Below, piece after piece: positions 44,191 through 53,600 of a DNA stretch of 64,000 bases (within the stretch, counting starts at the first letter, position 1; every line of letters starts with the position of its first letter). The stretch comes from Deltaproteobacteria bacterium (GTDB lineage Bacteria; Myxococcota_A; UBA9042; DTJE01). The notes below the pieces were generated by a model. The model was not told where the DNA came from. It searched no databases and saw only the letters and a list, made by a program, of their open reading frames with translations. A program made the position numbers and the translations under genes. The DNA lies in contig JAKPTZ010000051.1 in NCBI GenBank assembly GCA_029555025.1, positions 1 to 64,000 on the forward strand, given 5' to 3'.

Positions 44191-45372
44191 ATGATTGATT
44201 GCGGATTCAGATTCGAACTCCTGATGACCGATTCCCGCACCGGTGCGCGGCGCGGGCGGCTGCACACAGCACATGGAACGATTGAGACGCCCTGCTTCAT
44301 GCCGGTCGGGACTCTTGGAACGGTAAAGGGAATGCTCCCGCGGGACGTGGCCGAGGCCGGTTTCGGCATCATCCTTTCGAACACATACCACCTGGCACTT
44401 CGTCCGGGCCCTGACATCGTGGCGATGCACGGCGGACTTCATCGTTTCATGAACTGGGACAGGGCAATTCTGACGGACTCGGGCGGATTTCAGGTTTTCA
44501 GCCTTTCCGATCGCCGGCGAATCAACGAGGACGGGGTCAGCTTCAAGTCCCACATCAACGGCGACACTGTTGAATTTACACCGGAATCGGTAATCGAAAT
44601 CCAGCAGAAGCTTGGTTCCGATATCGCCATGGTTCTGGACGTCTGTCCGCCATCGACGGCAGGGATGGACGAGCTGGACAGGGCGATGGAACTGACAACC
44701 AAGTGGGCCAGAAGATGTCAGGACGCCAGGACATCCCGCAACCAGGCGGTCTTCGCCATCGTCCAGGGCGGGCTGGACATCGAAAGACGCAGGCAGCACG
44801 CGGCGGCACTTACGCCGTTGGGTTTTGACGGATACGCCATCGGCGGCCTGTCGGTTGGCGAGCCGCCGCACCAGATGTACCCGGTGGCGGCATCGACAGC
44901 CGGGGTTCTCCCGTTCGACAAGCCCAGGTACCTGATGGGCGTGGGCATGCCGGCCGACCTGCCGAACTGCGTGATGGGCGGCATCGACATGTTCGACTGC
45001 GTCTTTCCGACCAGGTGCGGACGCAACGGGACATACCTGACAAGCGTCGGACGCCTGAACATCAAGAACACCAGGTACCGCGATGATCTCGGGCCAATCG
45101 ATCCTGAATGCGACTGTCCGGTCTGCCGGAACTTTTCCGCCTCGTATCTTCGCCACCTTTTCGTGGCGGGCGAGATCCTGTCAAACGTCCTGAACACCAT
45201 GCACAACCTGCACTATTACTGGAAACTGATGGAACAGGTTCGAAATGCCATCACCGAGGGAACCCTTCCGGAACTGGCAGCCCGACTGAACACGACGCAC
45301 GGGCGGGATCCGATGGTCGGATCCGTTTGCGAATCAGCGACTTCCGGGGGTGATCCGGATGAACGGGAATAA
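44191..45372 (+). CDS. tgt: Queuine/preQ1 tRNA-guanine transglycosylase Tgt
   Basis: Exchanges G34 of GUN-anticodon tRNAs for preQ1, the step before QueA. 393 residues with the catalytic TDSGGFQVFSLSDRR, the QGGLD and GGLSVGEP segments, nucleophile region GGIDMFDCVFPTR and zinc site CDCPVCRNF with His later in NTMHNLHYY. All core residues are present. The ATG at 44191 gives a short extension relative to the family; no strong ribosome site is seen. Its stop overlaps the apbE start by 14 bases. Confidence 0.97.
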   Translation: MIDCGFRFELLMTDSRTGARRGRLHTAHGTIETPCFMPVGTLGTVKGMLPRDVAEAGFGIILSNTYHLALRPGPDIVAMHGGLHRFMNWDRAILTDSGGFQVFSLSDRRRINEDGVSFKSHINGDTVEFTPESVIEIQQKLGSDIAMVLDVCPPSTAGMDELDRAMELTTKWARRCQDARTSRNQAVFAIVQGGLDIERRRQHAAALTPLGFDGYAIGGLSVGEPPHQMYPVAASTAGVLPFDKPRYLMGVGMPADLPNCVMGGIDMFDCVFPTRCGRNGTYLTSVGRLNIKNTRYRDDLGPIDPECDCPVCRNFSASYLRHLFVAGEILSNVLNTMHNLHYYWKLMEQVRNAITEGTLPELAARLNTTHGRDPMVGSVCESATSGGDPDERE

Positions 45373-46531
45373 CGGCCCACGATATTCGCGCCGCAAGGCG
45401 CTGCTGGTCTTGACGGCATCGGTGGCTTCGGTCATCGTTGCCGCGCTTCTGGTGCTCGACATGATCCCCGGACTTCGCGGCGACCCGGGCGCCTCTGACA
45501 GTTCGAACGTTGCCAGTCGAAGCGGATTTCTTTATGCCGGCATTCCGGCCCGCATCGAATTCATGACAGATACCGGCGAGGCCATCCGGATGAACCTGAA
45601 GAACGTCCCGGATGGCGATCTTCGCCGGGGCGGCCTCTCGACTGCGAAAAGGCTGGACGGCGCCTGGGATATCCTGGTTCGAACCGGCAGTGTCTTCAAT
45701 CCCTTCGACCCGTCATCGGAACTCGCTATCCTGAACTCAAACCAGACAACCTCGCCCGTCCAGGTAAGCGACTGGATGGCACAGGTCGCAGGCTCCGCAA
45801 CCACCGTAAGCCAGATGACTTCCGGGGCTTTCGACGCCACCGTAAGGCCCCTGAAAACCATATGGAAAAATGCCGCCCAGTCCGGCGTCCTTCCTGATGA
45901 AGCCGATATCACGCACGCGCTGGGCCGTATGGGATGGGGATACGTGACCCTGCTCCGGGACGGCGAAGGCAAGTGGGAAATTGCAAGGAACCGGCCCGCG
46001 ATGGAACTTGATTTCGGGGGCATCGTCAAAGGCTGGTCCGTCGGCATGGCAATGACATTCCTTCAGGATAACGGGGTTAAGTCGGCCCTGGTTCAGGTCG
46101 GCGGTGAAATCGCCCTTGCGGGGAATTCGCCGTCCGGCAGGCCGTGGCGCATCGGAATACGCCACCCGCTTGAGCCCGGCAGCAACTGGACCATTCTGAA
46201 CATCTCGGGAAGAACCGCCGTATCGACCAGTGGCAACTACGAACAGCCCGTGATGATCGGCAATACGGCGTACTATCACATCTTCGACCCGATAACGGGA
46301 CGCCCGATCCCGACCGACGTTCTTGGAACGACCGTGGTCGTCAGTGGCGGGCCAAACCCAAACGCGATCGCCGATGGTCTTGCGACCGCATTCGCCGTCA
46401 TGGGTCCCGATCGCGCCATCGAGGCCGCGGCGAAGATGGAGGGCGTCGAAGTCCTCTTTATCGTTCGCGATCCGGCTTCCGGCGCACCGAAGGAGCGGAC
46501 GACCCCGGGCTTCGATCGGTTCAGGCACTAG
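45359..46531 (+). CDS. apbE: ApbE-family FAD:protein FMN transferase
   Basis: Transfers FMN from FAD to Thr/Ser of target flavoproteins such as Rnf/Nqr subunits, outside the cytoplasm. 390 residues from the ATG at 45359 (GGGGG about nine bases upstream); a GTG at 45350 is possible. The N-terminus is SRRKALLVLTASVAS, a membrane anchor with a Tat-like twin Arg. ApbE signatures are LDFGGIVKGWSVG, VQVGGEIALAG, YYHIFDPITGRPIPT and a final IADGLATAF. Coupled to tgt but no obvious functional link. Confidence 0.93.
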   Translation: MNGNNGPRYSRRKALLVLTASVASVIVAALLVLDMIPGLRGDPGASDSSNVASRSGFLYAGIPARIEFMTDTGEAIRMNLKNVPDGDLRRGGLSTAKRLDGAWDILVRTGSVFNPFDPSSELAILNSNQTTSPVQVSDWMAQVAGSATTVSQMTSGAFDATVRPLKTIWKNAAQSGVLPDEADITHALGRMGWGYVTLLRDGEGKWEIARNRPAMELDFGGIVKGWSVGMAMTFLQDNGVKSALVQVGGEIALAGNSPSGRPWRIGIRHPLEPGSNWTILNISGRTAVSTSGNYEQPVMIGNTAYYHIFDPITGRPIPTDVLGTTVVVSGGPNPNAIADGLATAFAVMGPDRAIEAAAKMEGVEVLFIVRDPASGAPKERTTPGFDRFRH

Positions 46532-46608
46532 CCACCTTGCTTTCACGGCTCGTCATTTACGACAGCGACAGACGCCAAATCAGCCCAAATCCGTTATAGA
46601 AATCGATA

Positions 46609-46636
46609 TTGAAAACGTTGTTGCGTGTGATATACC
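46609..46636 (+). promoter_or_regulatory. Promoter of the three-lipoprotein operon
   Basis: TTGAAA (46609-46614), 16-base spacer, -10 TATACC (46631-46636), 37 bases before the first ATG. Four of six -10 matches. Confidence 0.45.
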
Positions 46637-46672
46637 GCAGCAACTGTCTAATTAAAGGGAGGTTTTGCCCAG

Positions 46673-47077
46673 ATGCATAAAACAACCGTCCGCAGACTAT
46701 GTGTCAGTATCTGTCTTATCTCCTCGGTGTCACTGTTTCTGCTCGCGCTTGCCGGGTGCGGGCCGAAGGCAATCTATCCGGCCAATCCCCCGCAGGGCGC
46801 CAAGTGGGGAACGTTCCACCAGCGCTTCCTGAAGGTCAGGACCGTCGCTGTTTCCTCAAGCAGCAGCAGCGGCGGCACGACCACGACGACGACCCAGACA
46901 TCCCAGAACGCCAACCAGCAGTACGTCGATGCCCCCTTCAACAGCCCGCTCGAACCAGCGGTCCTGTCTGCCGGCGAGACGGTGACTGAAGATGTCCTGA
47001 AGGGCATCAACCCGACTTCCAGCAACATTTCCAGCGGCTCGACCCTTGCCGGGCTTGCCGCCCCGGGGGTGAAATGA
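46673..47077 (+). CDS. Lipoprotein 1 of three, with Ser/Thr low-complexity linker
   Basis: 134 residues; GGGAGG upstream. Lipobox ALAGC, then a short folded part and a Ser/Thr/Gly homopolymeric linker (six Ser, six Thr) coded by GC-rich triplet repeats around 46855-46895. The C-terminal 60 residues lack obvious features. Its stop overlaps the next ATG (ATGA). Function unknown. Confidence 0.72.
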   Translation: MHKTTVRRLCVSICLISSVSLFLLALAGCGPKAIYPANPPQGAKWGTFHQRFLKVRTVAVSSSSSSGGTTTTTTQTSQNANQQYVDAPFNSPLEPAVLSAGETVTEDVLKGINPTSSNISSGSTLAGLAAPGVK

Positions 47078-47760
47078 TGAAGCGAAACACCCTTGAAAGA
47101 CTGCTCCTGACAGCCATGCTGCTCTTTGCAACCATGCTTCTGGCTTGTACCCCGAAATATGGAATGCTGCACCTTCAACCGATGAAGATCTGGGAAAACG
47201 CGGTTGCCGCCGCCGGTGACGAGGACAAGGTCTCGTTCCGCGAGGCCAGCCGGCTCCAGGCCCCCGACTCGCCGCCAACCGTGGTGGTCCGCCTGTTTGC
47301 CGACACGATTCTTGCCCCGACCGGCGTCTATTTGAGTGACGAGGAATCCCACATTACCGAAACAAGCGAGATGTACTTCAACGAGCACATGTCCGCGGTG
47401 GTTTTCGATTACTTCGTCGAGCAGTACCAGGCGGCGGGCATTCCAACCTTCAGGATGTACTCTTCGGAAGCCCCGTCGAAGTGCGCCGGGGGCGAAGCGC
47501 AGACACTGAGAATCCTGGAACTCACAATCCATCATGCCGAGCTCCACAGATGGAAGCAGAAAGCGGATGAAGGCTTCAAGCTGGTCGATCTCGTTGCCTT
47601 CACATATTCATACGCCTGGAAGGATTGCACAGGCAAAGCCCTGTATTCGTCAGAGGTTATCTCCCAGGACTTCGTTTCGGCCGAATCGGCTGACGAGCTC
47701 TTTACCGTGGCGTCGATAATGGCCGTTGAAACCGCCGGCAAGCTTGCCGGCACGAGGTAG
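47074..47760 (+). CDS. Lipoprotein 2 of three
   Basis: 228 residues; lipobox LLACTP. Mixed alpha/beta mature part with one Cys (APSKCAGGEA) and a second near the C-terminus. Overlaps the previous gene by four bases and stops two bases before the next ATG. No family recognised. Confidence 0.72.
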   Translation: MMKRNTLERLLLTAMLLFATMLLACTPKYGMLHLQPMKIWENAVAAAGDEDKVSFREASRLQAPDSPPTVVVRLFADTILAPTGVYLSDEESHITETSEMYFNEHMSAVVFDYFVEQYQAAGIPTFRMYSSEAPSKCAGGEAQTLRILELTIHHAELHRWKQKADEGFKLVDLVAFTYSYAWKDCTGKALYSSEVISQDFVSAESADELFTVASIMAVETAGKLAGTR

Positions 47761-47762
47761 CC

Positions 47763-48833
47763 ATGATGAATGTAAAATCCGTTATGTGCCGATATTCATT
47801 GATACCGCTCCTTGCAGGCTGCCTGTTCATCGTCATGTTCGCAGGCTGCGGTCCGACTTTCGTGCGCGACATCGGTCGAGAGGCCATGCCGCGTAACATT
47901 CCGGTTTCCAAGGCGCACGATTGCCGCGTGTTCGTGGCCCCCGTCGCCGACGAAAGACCTGAATACGAAAAGGTTGGCGAAAACAAGATGGGCACCAACA
48001 TGGCCCTGCCGCTTCTTGTTTACTGGTACTTCAGCTATGACGGACCGATTTACCAGGATGCGACGAACCTGGGTGGGGAAGCCGTCCCTGAAAGCATCAG
48101 GACAGGCTTGAAGACGGCGCTCAACACCAGCGGCGTTTGCGCCGTCGTCCAGTCCCAGGGCGACGCGGACTTCGTTATCACACCGATCCTGAAGCATGCC
48201 TACGGCGCCGACTACAAGAAGAGCAACTTCTGGGTTCTTGCCCTTTCGGGCGGTGCCGTCGCCGTCACGAACGATTATCACTTCTACCCGCTCGGCTCCG
48301 TCGTCATGGACTTCAAGGTCACCCAGGCGAAGACCGGAAGCCCGGTCACGGAATTCGGAATTTCAGAAGGAACCATCTTCGACAAGAACCAGCCGGGATC
48401 TTCGATCGCGTTCAGCGCCAGGGGACATTCCAGGTTCCAGATGGATTTCAACCGGGCAAACGAATTGGTCATGTCATTCCATAAGGTTTTCACCAAGTTC
48501 CCCAGGCAGGTCGAACTTGCGCTGATGGCAACCGGAAAGATTCGTTCGGGCGCGTTCGACGACAAGAAATTCGCGATTGCCAGGATGGACAGGGGATACG
48601 AGTTCATGGAATGGGCGCTGGTGGATGCCGCAACCGGTCGTGTGGATTCGGCGACCCAGGTCAGGCGCTATCTTCCTGTCTTCGCGCCCCCAGGCAAGTG
48701 GGTCGTGCTTCCGTGGCAGGACGGCCTGCTGAACCATGAAGAATACATGAACCTGCTGACCAGGCTTTCGTCCAGGTTCGACATCAAGTGGGAAGACAAC
48801 CTGACCGCCGCGACCTTCGGCGGACTGAAGTAG
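47763..48833 (+). CDS. Lipoprotein 3 of three
   Basis: 356 residues; lipobox FAGCGP. Mature part is beta-rich with a VFVAPVADERPEYEK segment and a Cys in SGVCAVVQ; the first 200 residues look like a barrel-adaptor-type envelope domain, but this is weak. Three consecutive lipoproteins with overlapping or near-abutting ends probably work as a complex in the envelope. Confidence 0.72.
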   Translation: MMNVKSVMCRYSLIPLLAGCLFIVMFAGCGPTFVRDIGREAMPRNIPVSKAHDCRVFVAPVADERPEYEKVGENKMGTNMALPLLVYWYFSYDGPIYQDATNLGGEAVPESIRTGLKTALNTSGVCAVVQSQGDADFVITPILKHAYGADYKKSNFWVLALSGGAVAVTNDYHFYPLGSVVMDFKVTQAKTGSPVTEFGISEGTIFDKNQPGSSIAFSARGHSRFQMDFNRANELVMSFHKVFTKFPRQVELALMATGKIRSGAFDDKKFAIARMDRGYEFMEWALVDAATGRVDSATQVRRYLPVFAPPGKWVVLPWQDGLLNHEEYMNLLTRLSSRFDIKWEDNLTAATFGGLK

Positions 48834-48842
48834 CCGCCGGAA

Positions 48843-50768
48843 TCAATTCGAAACATTGATTGCCATCGAAGCCTGTTCAAGAAACCCGACAATAACGTCG
48901 CCAGACGGTTCTTCCGGGTGGTCGGCAATCTCGGCCATAGTCTGATTGAAAGATTCGATTATTGAAGGCTCCGGTTCCAGGCCGGCAGCGATTGAGGAAA
49001 GAAGATTCACGGCATCCATTCCGGCCACTCCCATGCGGCCGGCCTGATTGACGAACGACTCGAGGGACAGAAACAGGGGTTCGGGAAGATGCGCCACCGA
49101 CCAGCTTGAAGGAAGCCCCGCCAGATCGGAAAAGATGGTCTTCACAGCCGACGAATTGAGCGTGGCGTTTCCATCGGAAAAATCGACCCAGAACTGCGAC
49201 AACAAGGGTGCAAGTTCAGGGGCCATTGAACCGTGGAACAGGTGGGAACGGTTATGCCTTGCAAGGATAACCAGTGCCGTGGCCGCCGGGCTCTTTCCGG
49301 CAAGGAAGGCGGCCATCCGGTCAATTGCGGCTTCCGGCTGATAACCGGTCGGATTCCACGCATAGTCGGCGCACGTCACCAGGGCGGGCAGTGACGGGAA
49401 CGGGGCCGGATTCGGGTTGAACATTATGGAGTCAAGCGCCCCGGCAAGGTCGGCCGACCGTCCCACGAGCGGGCCAAGGAAATACCTGGTCGCCGTCGGT
49501 TCCCATACAGGATAGTTGTCGCCAAGCAACGGCTTGCGACGGAGCCAGGCCGCGACGCGGGCGGCATCGTCGGCCGTTATCGCGGCCGGAATAACCTCGT
49601 TGCCGGTCCATCCGATGCTGACATATTGCGGTAAACGTTGGCCTGCAAGCGGAAGCTGCGACGCCGCGTCCGGATCGTTCGTGTAGTAGTCGTTCGGCAC
49701 CCACCCGAGCTTCAGATCCGGCATGCGGGCGCGGATGGCGTCAAAAGCCGATGCCGAAAACGCGGTCACGGCATCGTCATAGGATTCAAAGGCGGCCTGA
49801 TCCTGCGAGTAAAGAATCTTGTCGGTATCGTCAAAGCTCAGGCTGAAAATTTCAAATCCAAGCGACTGAAAAAAAGCAACCTTGTCAACGAACCTGGCCA
49901 CATCCTCACTGCTGGAAAATACCAGTTGATCCAGCGGACGCACCTGGATTCCCGGAACCATCCCGCTTGCCTTGATGTCGGCGCACAGACGTTCGAGAAA
50001 GGCCACATACCCGGCATCGAAGGAATTGAAGTCTTCCGACCAGTACGGACCAATCCAATTGACCCACACATCCATCTTGGCAGCATAGATGTACTGGTTG
50101 AATTTCAAACGACCGAGCCACGGCAGGAGTGCCCTGCGCTCCTCTTCAAGGTACGGGGCACCGTAAAACGTCTCGATGACCCCGCGACCGTCGATTGCCG
50201 GCGCATCAAGGAACAGCATCCGCCTGCGCGTGGCTTCCGGTGACTCGACCATGGCACGCACGACCTGGGCCGCGGTCAGGAAGGCCATCCGAAGCCCGGA
50301 CTCGTTCGGGGCGACAAGACGAATCGCCACATTGCCGTCGGTTGTCGGCTGAACCGACAGGATATAGGCCTCACCCGAAGATGGCTTTGGATGGCCGCAT
50401 TCAGTCGCGGCCTCGTCCCAAGCCTCGAATGGAAGCACCTGAAGAAAGATGGGGGCTTCTTCCGACGTTCCTTCCGGTATCCCGGAAAACGCGATGAATT
50501 CATCCATCATCGCCCGTTCCCGATCGTCGGCAGGCAGGAACGCGACCGATGCGCCCCCCGGGAACGCCCCCGATTCCATCAATTCGCCCCATTCCATCGA
50601 CTGCAATGGAAGCGGGGTCACATGAACCGGACTGAATTCAGCCGACTCCGGGGGACACCAGGACGCGACCCATGCCCCCTCATCGACGGGGGCCCGGTCT
50701 CCGGCGCACGCCACAGCTAACAGCGCCGCCCAGGGGAACCATTTGAATTTCTGCATTTCTAACCGCAT
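48843..50768 (-). CDS. GH84-type beta-N-acetylglucosaminidase lipoprotein
   Basis: 641 residues from the ATG at 50768; a start at 50756 is also possible. An in-frame opening continues upstream to 51056, but it has no ribosome site and overlaps the DMT permease gene. Lipoprotein signal AVACAG. The catalytic domain carries the GH84 signature GVIETFYGAPYLEEERR, then NQYIYAAKMD and the acid pair in LSFDDTD, with WTGNEVIP in the substrate site. GH84 enzymes remove N-acetylglucosamine from glycans or O-GlcNAc proteins; here the substrate is probably extracellular. An N-terminal helper domain as in bacterial NagJ is present. It follows the DMT permease with about 50 bases between. Confidence 0.9.
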   Translation of the reverse strand: MRLEMQKFKWFPWAALLAVACAGDRAPVDEGAWVASWCPPESAEFSPVHVTPLPLQSMEWGELMESGAFPGGASVAFLPADDRERAMMDEFIAFSGIPEGTSEEAPIFLQVLPFEAWDEAATECGHPKPSSGEAYILSVQPTTDGNVAIRLVAPNESGLRMAFLTAAQVVRAMVESPEATRRRMLFLDAPAIDGRGVIETFYGAPYLEEERRALLPWLGRLKFNQYIYAAKMDVWVNWIGPYWSEDFNSFDAGYVAFLERLCADIKASGMVPGIQVRPLDQLVFSSSEDVARFVDKVAFFQSLGFEIFSLSFDDTDKILYSQDQAAFESYDDAVTAFSASAFDAIRARMPDLKLGWVPNDYYTNDPDAASQLPLAGQRLPQYVSIGWTGNEVIPAAITADDAARVAAWLRRKPLLGDNYPVWEPTATRYFLGPLVGRSADLAGALDSIMFNPNPAPFPSLPALVTCADYAWNPTGYQPEAAIDRMAAFLAGKSPAATALVILARHNRSHLFHGSMAPELAPLLSQFWVDFSDGNATLNSSAVKTIFSDLAGLPSSWSVAHLPEPLFLSLESFVNQAGRMGVAGMDAVNLLSSIAAGLEPEPSIIESFNQTMAEIADHPEEPSGDVIVGFLEQASMAINVSN

Positions 50769-50818
50769 GGCGACGGACACGGCCATTTTACAGGGAATGA
50801 CATTACGGGCAAACGGAA

Positions 50819-51745
50819 TCAGCGTGCCCTGGTCGCGCCATTCGAAACGAAAGGCACGAGCGCGGAGGCCGAGACCACAAGAATTCCGCCAAGCACGCCA
50901 TGAAGAGTCATCGACTCGGAAAACACGGAAACACCGATCACATAGGAGAACAGCGGATTGAAAAAGGCAAACGGGCTTACAAGAGAGGCCCTGGCCCTGG
51001 CGTACGATGCCGTCATCAGGAGTTGTCCGCAGACGCCGAAGAACCCGACAAGACACAACGCAACGACGCCCGCCGGTCTGGACAGCTCGCGCGCGACCAC
51101 ATCAAGGTCAAGATCGCCCCATCCCGTAAGCAGGGCCAGGCCAAGCACGACCGCCGCGAAAACGGTTCCCCATACTGAAAAATAGAAGACTATCAGTGGC
51201 GATGACTCGGTCACCGAGAGCTGCTTCACCGTGACGTAGGCGAGCGCCGATAGCACCGCGGAAGCCAGCCCGATGGATGCCTCGATTCCGGTTTCGGCGA
51301 TATCCGGGCCGACAAGAACCCCGACGCCCAGAAAAGCCACGAATGAAAGGGGCAGGACATGAATCGCCCTGTGCTCCTTCAGGAGGATGGCCGAAAAGAT
51401 CACGGTGAACACCGGGGCGGACTGATTCAGGACCACGGCGGTTGAAAGCGGCAGGTGTTCAATGGCGAAGAAGAACATGAACATCGCGCAGAAGCCCAGA
51501 AGCGACCGGCGGAACAGAAGCTTCTGACGATTCGATCGAAGCGATCCCTGCCTGACGATTACAATGATTCCCAGAGGAATGATGCCAAGAATGCTTCGAA
51601 AGAAAAGCGACACAAGGAAAGGCAGGCTTCCGGTCGATGCCTTGACGGCCGCGCCCATCAGGGCAAAGGACGCCGCGGAAGCCACCATGAGCAGGACGGC
51701 TGCGACGGGCCTGAACCCGTGCGATGTCTGCGCGTTCATCCTCAT
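50819..51745 (-). CDS. EamA-family (DMT) membrane transporter
   Basis: 308 residues, ten hydrophobic segments in two repeated EamA units (AAASFALMGAAVK-like start; second repeat with AVLSALAYVTVKQLS). Family members export metabolites such as amino acids or sugars; substrate unknown. No strong ribosome site. Next to the glycosidase gene on the same strand. Confidence 0.88.
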   Translation of the reverse strand: MRMNAQTSHGFRPVAAVLLMVASAASFALMGAAVKASTGSLPFLVSLFFRSILGIIPLGIIVIVRQGSLRSNRQKLLFRRSLLGFCAMFMFFFAIEHLPLSTAVVLNQSAPVFTVIFSAILLKEHRAIHVLPLSFVAFLGVGVLVGPDIAETGIEASIGLASAVLSALAYVTVKQLSVTESSPLIVFYFSVWGTVFAAVVLGLALLTGWGDLDLDVVARELSRPAGVVALCLVGFFGVCGQLLMTASYARARASLVSPFAFFNPLFSYVIGVSVFSESMTLHGVLGGILVVSASALVPFVSNGATRAR

Positions 51746-51772
51746 CTGCTTTTGAATGAAAGGGAAAGCGAG

Positions 51773-52669
51773 CTAGCGGATGACCTTCTTTCCGCCAAGG
51801 ATGCCGGTACGGATATTGATAATCTTCTTTTCCTGCGGCGCCTTGCCGGTCTTCCTGACGACAGGGGCCGGGGCTTCCGCCTCGTACTTCGCCGGAGCAA
51901 TGCCGGCCACCAGGAGTTCGGCATCGACGGATCGCGCCAGCTTCAGGGTCGAAGGGCCGTAAACAATGGGAGTCGTAACGACAGCCCCGCCGCGGGCCCT
52001 TTCTATCGGGGAATCGACGTTGAAGGCGGTCGGCGAGACCATATTCATGATCTTCCAGCCGGCAAAACCGCCACCGCCAAGCACAACCACGGCGACAGCC
52101 AGCCCGACAATCCATCCCCTGCCGCCCTTGCTGGCCTGCATGGAAACGGTTTCATGCGGCGCCGGGGCAGTCCGGGCACGCTCGGCCTCTTCCTTTCGCC
52201 GCTGGCGATCCTCGTATTCCTTAAGGGCCGCCTCGCGACGACGCCGTTCTTCCTCGACCTTGGCCCTGGCCTCGGCAGCCTTGCGGCGATCCTCTTCCTC
52301 GCGGGCCATCCGCTGGGCATCCTGCTGAACCTTCAGGGAATCCATCAGCCGGGCTGCTTCCTTCTCGGCTTCCTGCTGGGTCCGCTCGAGAATCCCCTTC
52401 AGTACGTTGCCCTTTCCCTGTGCGTGACCTTCGCCCACATGAAGCGGCGGCAGATCAAACGCCTTCATGGAGCTTGTCGGCGAAGGAGGCGGCGGGGGCG
52501 CCATCATGGACGGCGGCGCGTCGGGCACCGAGGGAACCGCTGGGACGTCGGGAACTTCCGGCCCGGACGCATCACCCGGGGCGACATCGACAGCCGGCAC
52601 ATCGGGCGTGGCGGGGTTAAGATCCCTGGATTTTTCTTCAGGTGTGTTCCTTGATTTCTTTCTTGCCAT
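51773..52669 (-). CDS. Coiled-coil protein with one central membrane helix
   Basis: 298 residues from the ATG at 52669; an in-frame TTG at 52678 is less likely. An N-terminal Pro/Asp/Val-rich region with DVPAV repeats and PPPPPSPTSS is followed by a highly charged coiled coil. The coil contains EEEDRRKAAEARAKVEEER and ends near 185. A membrane helix (GWIVGLAVAVVVLGGGGFAG) and a short extracytoplasmic domain follow. The layout resembles TolA-like or gliding/motility scaffold proteins, but no signature decides it. Confidence 0.72.
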   Translation of the reverse strand: MARKKSRNTPEEKSRDLNPATPDVPAVDVAPGDASGPEVPDVPAVPSVPDAPPSMMAPPPPPSPTSSMKAFDLPPLHVGEGHAQGKGNVLKGILERTQQEAEKEAARLMDSLKVQQDAQRMAREEEDRRKAAEARAKVEEERRRREAALKEYEDRQRRKEEAERARTAPAPHETVSMQASKGGRGWIVGLAVAVVVLGGGGFAGWKIMNMVSPTAFNVDSPIERARGGAVVTTPIVYGPSTLKLARSVDAELLVAGIAPAKYEAEAPAPVVRKTGKAPQEKKIINIRTGILGGKKVIR

Positions 52670-52773
52670 ATCATCCAACCCGACAGACTTTTCAGGTCAT
52701 CGGAAAAATTCCATCGAATGTTATTGTCTGCGAAGCCTTGCGTCAACCGTCGAACCCAAAAATCGGGAACATT

Positions 52774-53490
52774 TCAGTCCCATGGAGTGCACCCGTAAAG
52801 AAGGAACCGGGATCTGACCCGCAGAACCTTTTCGGCATAAACAAAATTGGCCGGAATCGAGTTCTTCCTGCGCGCCCGGCTGGGCATTCCAAACCCGGCG
52901 TTGTAAGCCGAAAGACCAAGCACGAGATTGTTGTCGTATCTCTTCAGGAATCTGGACAGGATGATGACACCGCACCTGGAATTCTCAATCGGGTCAAGGC
53001 GATCCCCGCAACCAAGGACGTCCGCCGGACCCGGCATCACCTGCATGAGCCCGACCGCGCCGGCCGGGGACATCGCGTTTACCGCCAGCCTGCTTTCGAC
53101 CCGCATTATCCCGAAAATGACCCCTGGGTCGATTCCGGCCTCGACGCCCACCGTCTTCGCGATTTTCCACGCGTCGCCGCACGAAATCCGCCGCGGCTGG
53201 TATGCAAATACGACCGCCTGGCGGCGCGACGAGGTCTCACCGGACGAAGCCATCCTTACGAAACCGGATGGAATCTCGAAAGCCCGACGCTCGACGATCG
53301 GCCCGTCAATTGAAAAGAACCTGCGTGAGGGCCCATGGCCGGAATCCGGCGCGGCCTGAACGGATGGCCCCCCGGGATCGGCACCGGCGAAACCTGGCGC
53401 GCCTTCCGGCGCCACATGGGCACATCCGGAAAGGAATCCCGCGAGGATCAGGATGCCGGGTATGGGGAATAAGGTTCTGTCACGTTCCAT
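52774..53490 (-). CDS. Lytic transglycosylase (SLT domain) lipoprotein
   Basis: 238 residues from the ATG at 53490, which opens a good lipoprotein signal (LAGFLSGCAH); upstream in-frame starts, including 53505, are possible. SLT domain: GVIFGIMRVESRLAVNAMSP contains the catalytic Glu, then AGAVGLMQVMP and a final YNAGFG. It cleaves the glycan strand of peptidoglycan. Divergent from a related-function pseudoenzyme at 53601. Confidence 0.88.
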   Translation of the reverse strand: MERDRTLFPIPGILILAGFLSGCAHVAPEGAPGFAGADPGGPSVQAAPDSGHGPSRRFFSIDGPIVERRAFEIPSGFVRMASSGETSSRRQAVVFAYQPRRISCGDAWKIAKTVGVEAGIDPGVIFGIMRVESRLAVNAMSPAGAVGLMQVMPGPADVLGCGDRLDPIENSRCGVIILSRFLKRYDNNLVLGLSAYNAGFGMPSRARRKNSIPANFVYAEKVLRVRSRFLLYGCTPWD

Positions 53491-53600
53491 GCTGCGGTTC
53501 ACCATACGTCCGCACGTCCGACCCGCGACAGTTCGGCGCCCAGTACGGACGGGCGCTGGGCACGCGGCCGGATTTGGTTTTATCATACAAGCGACGGAGC

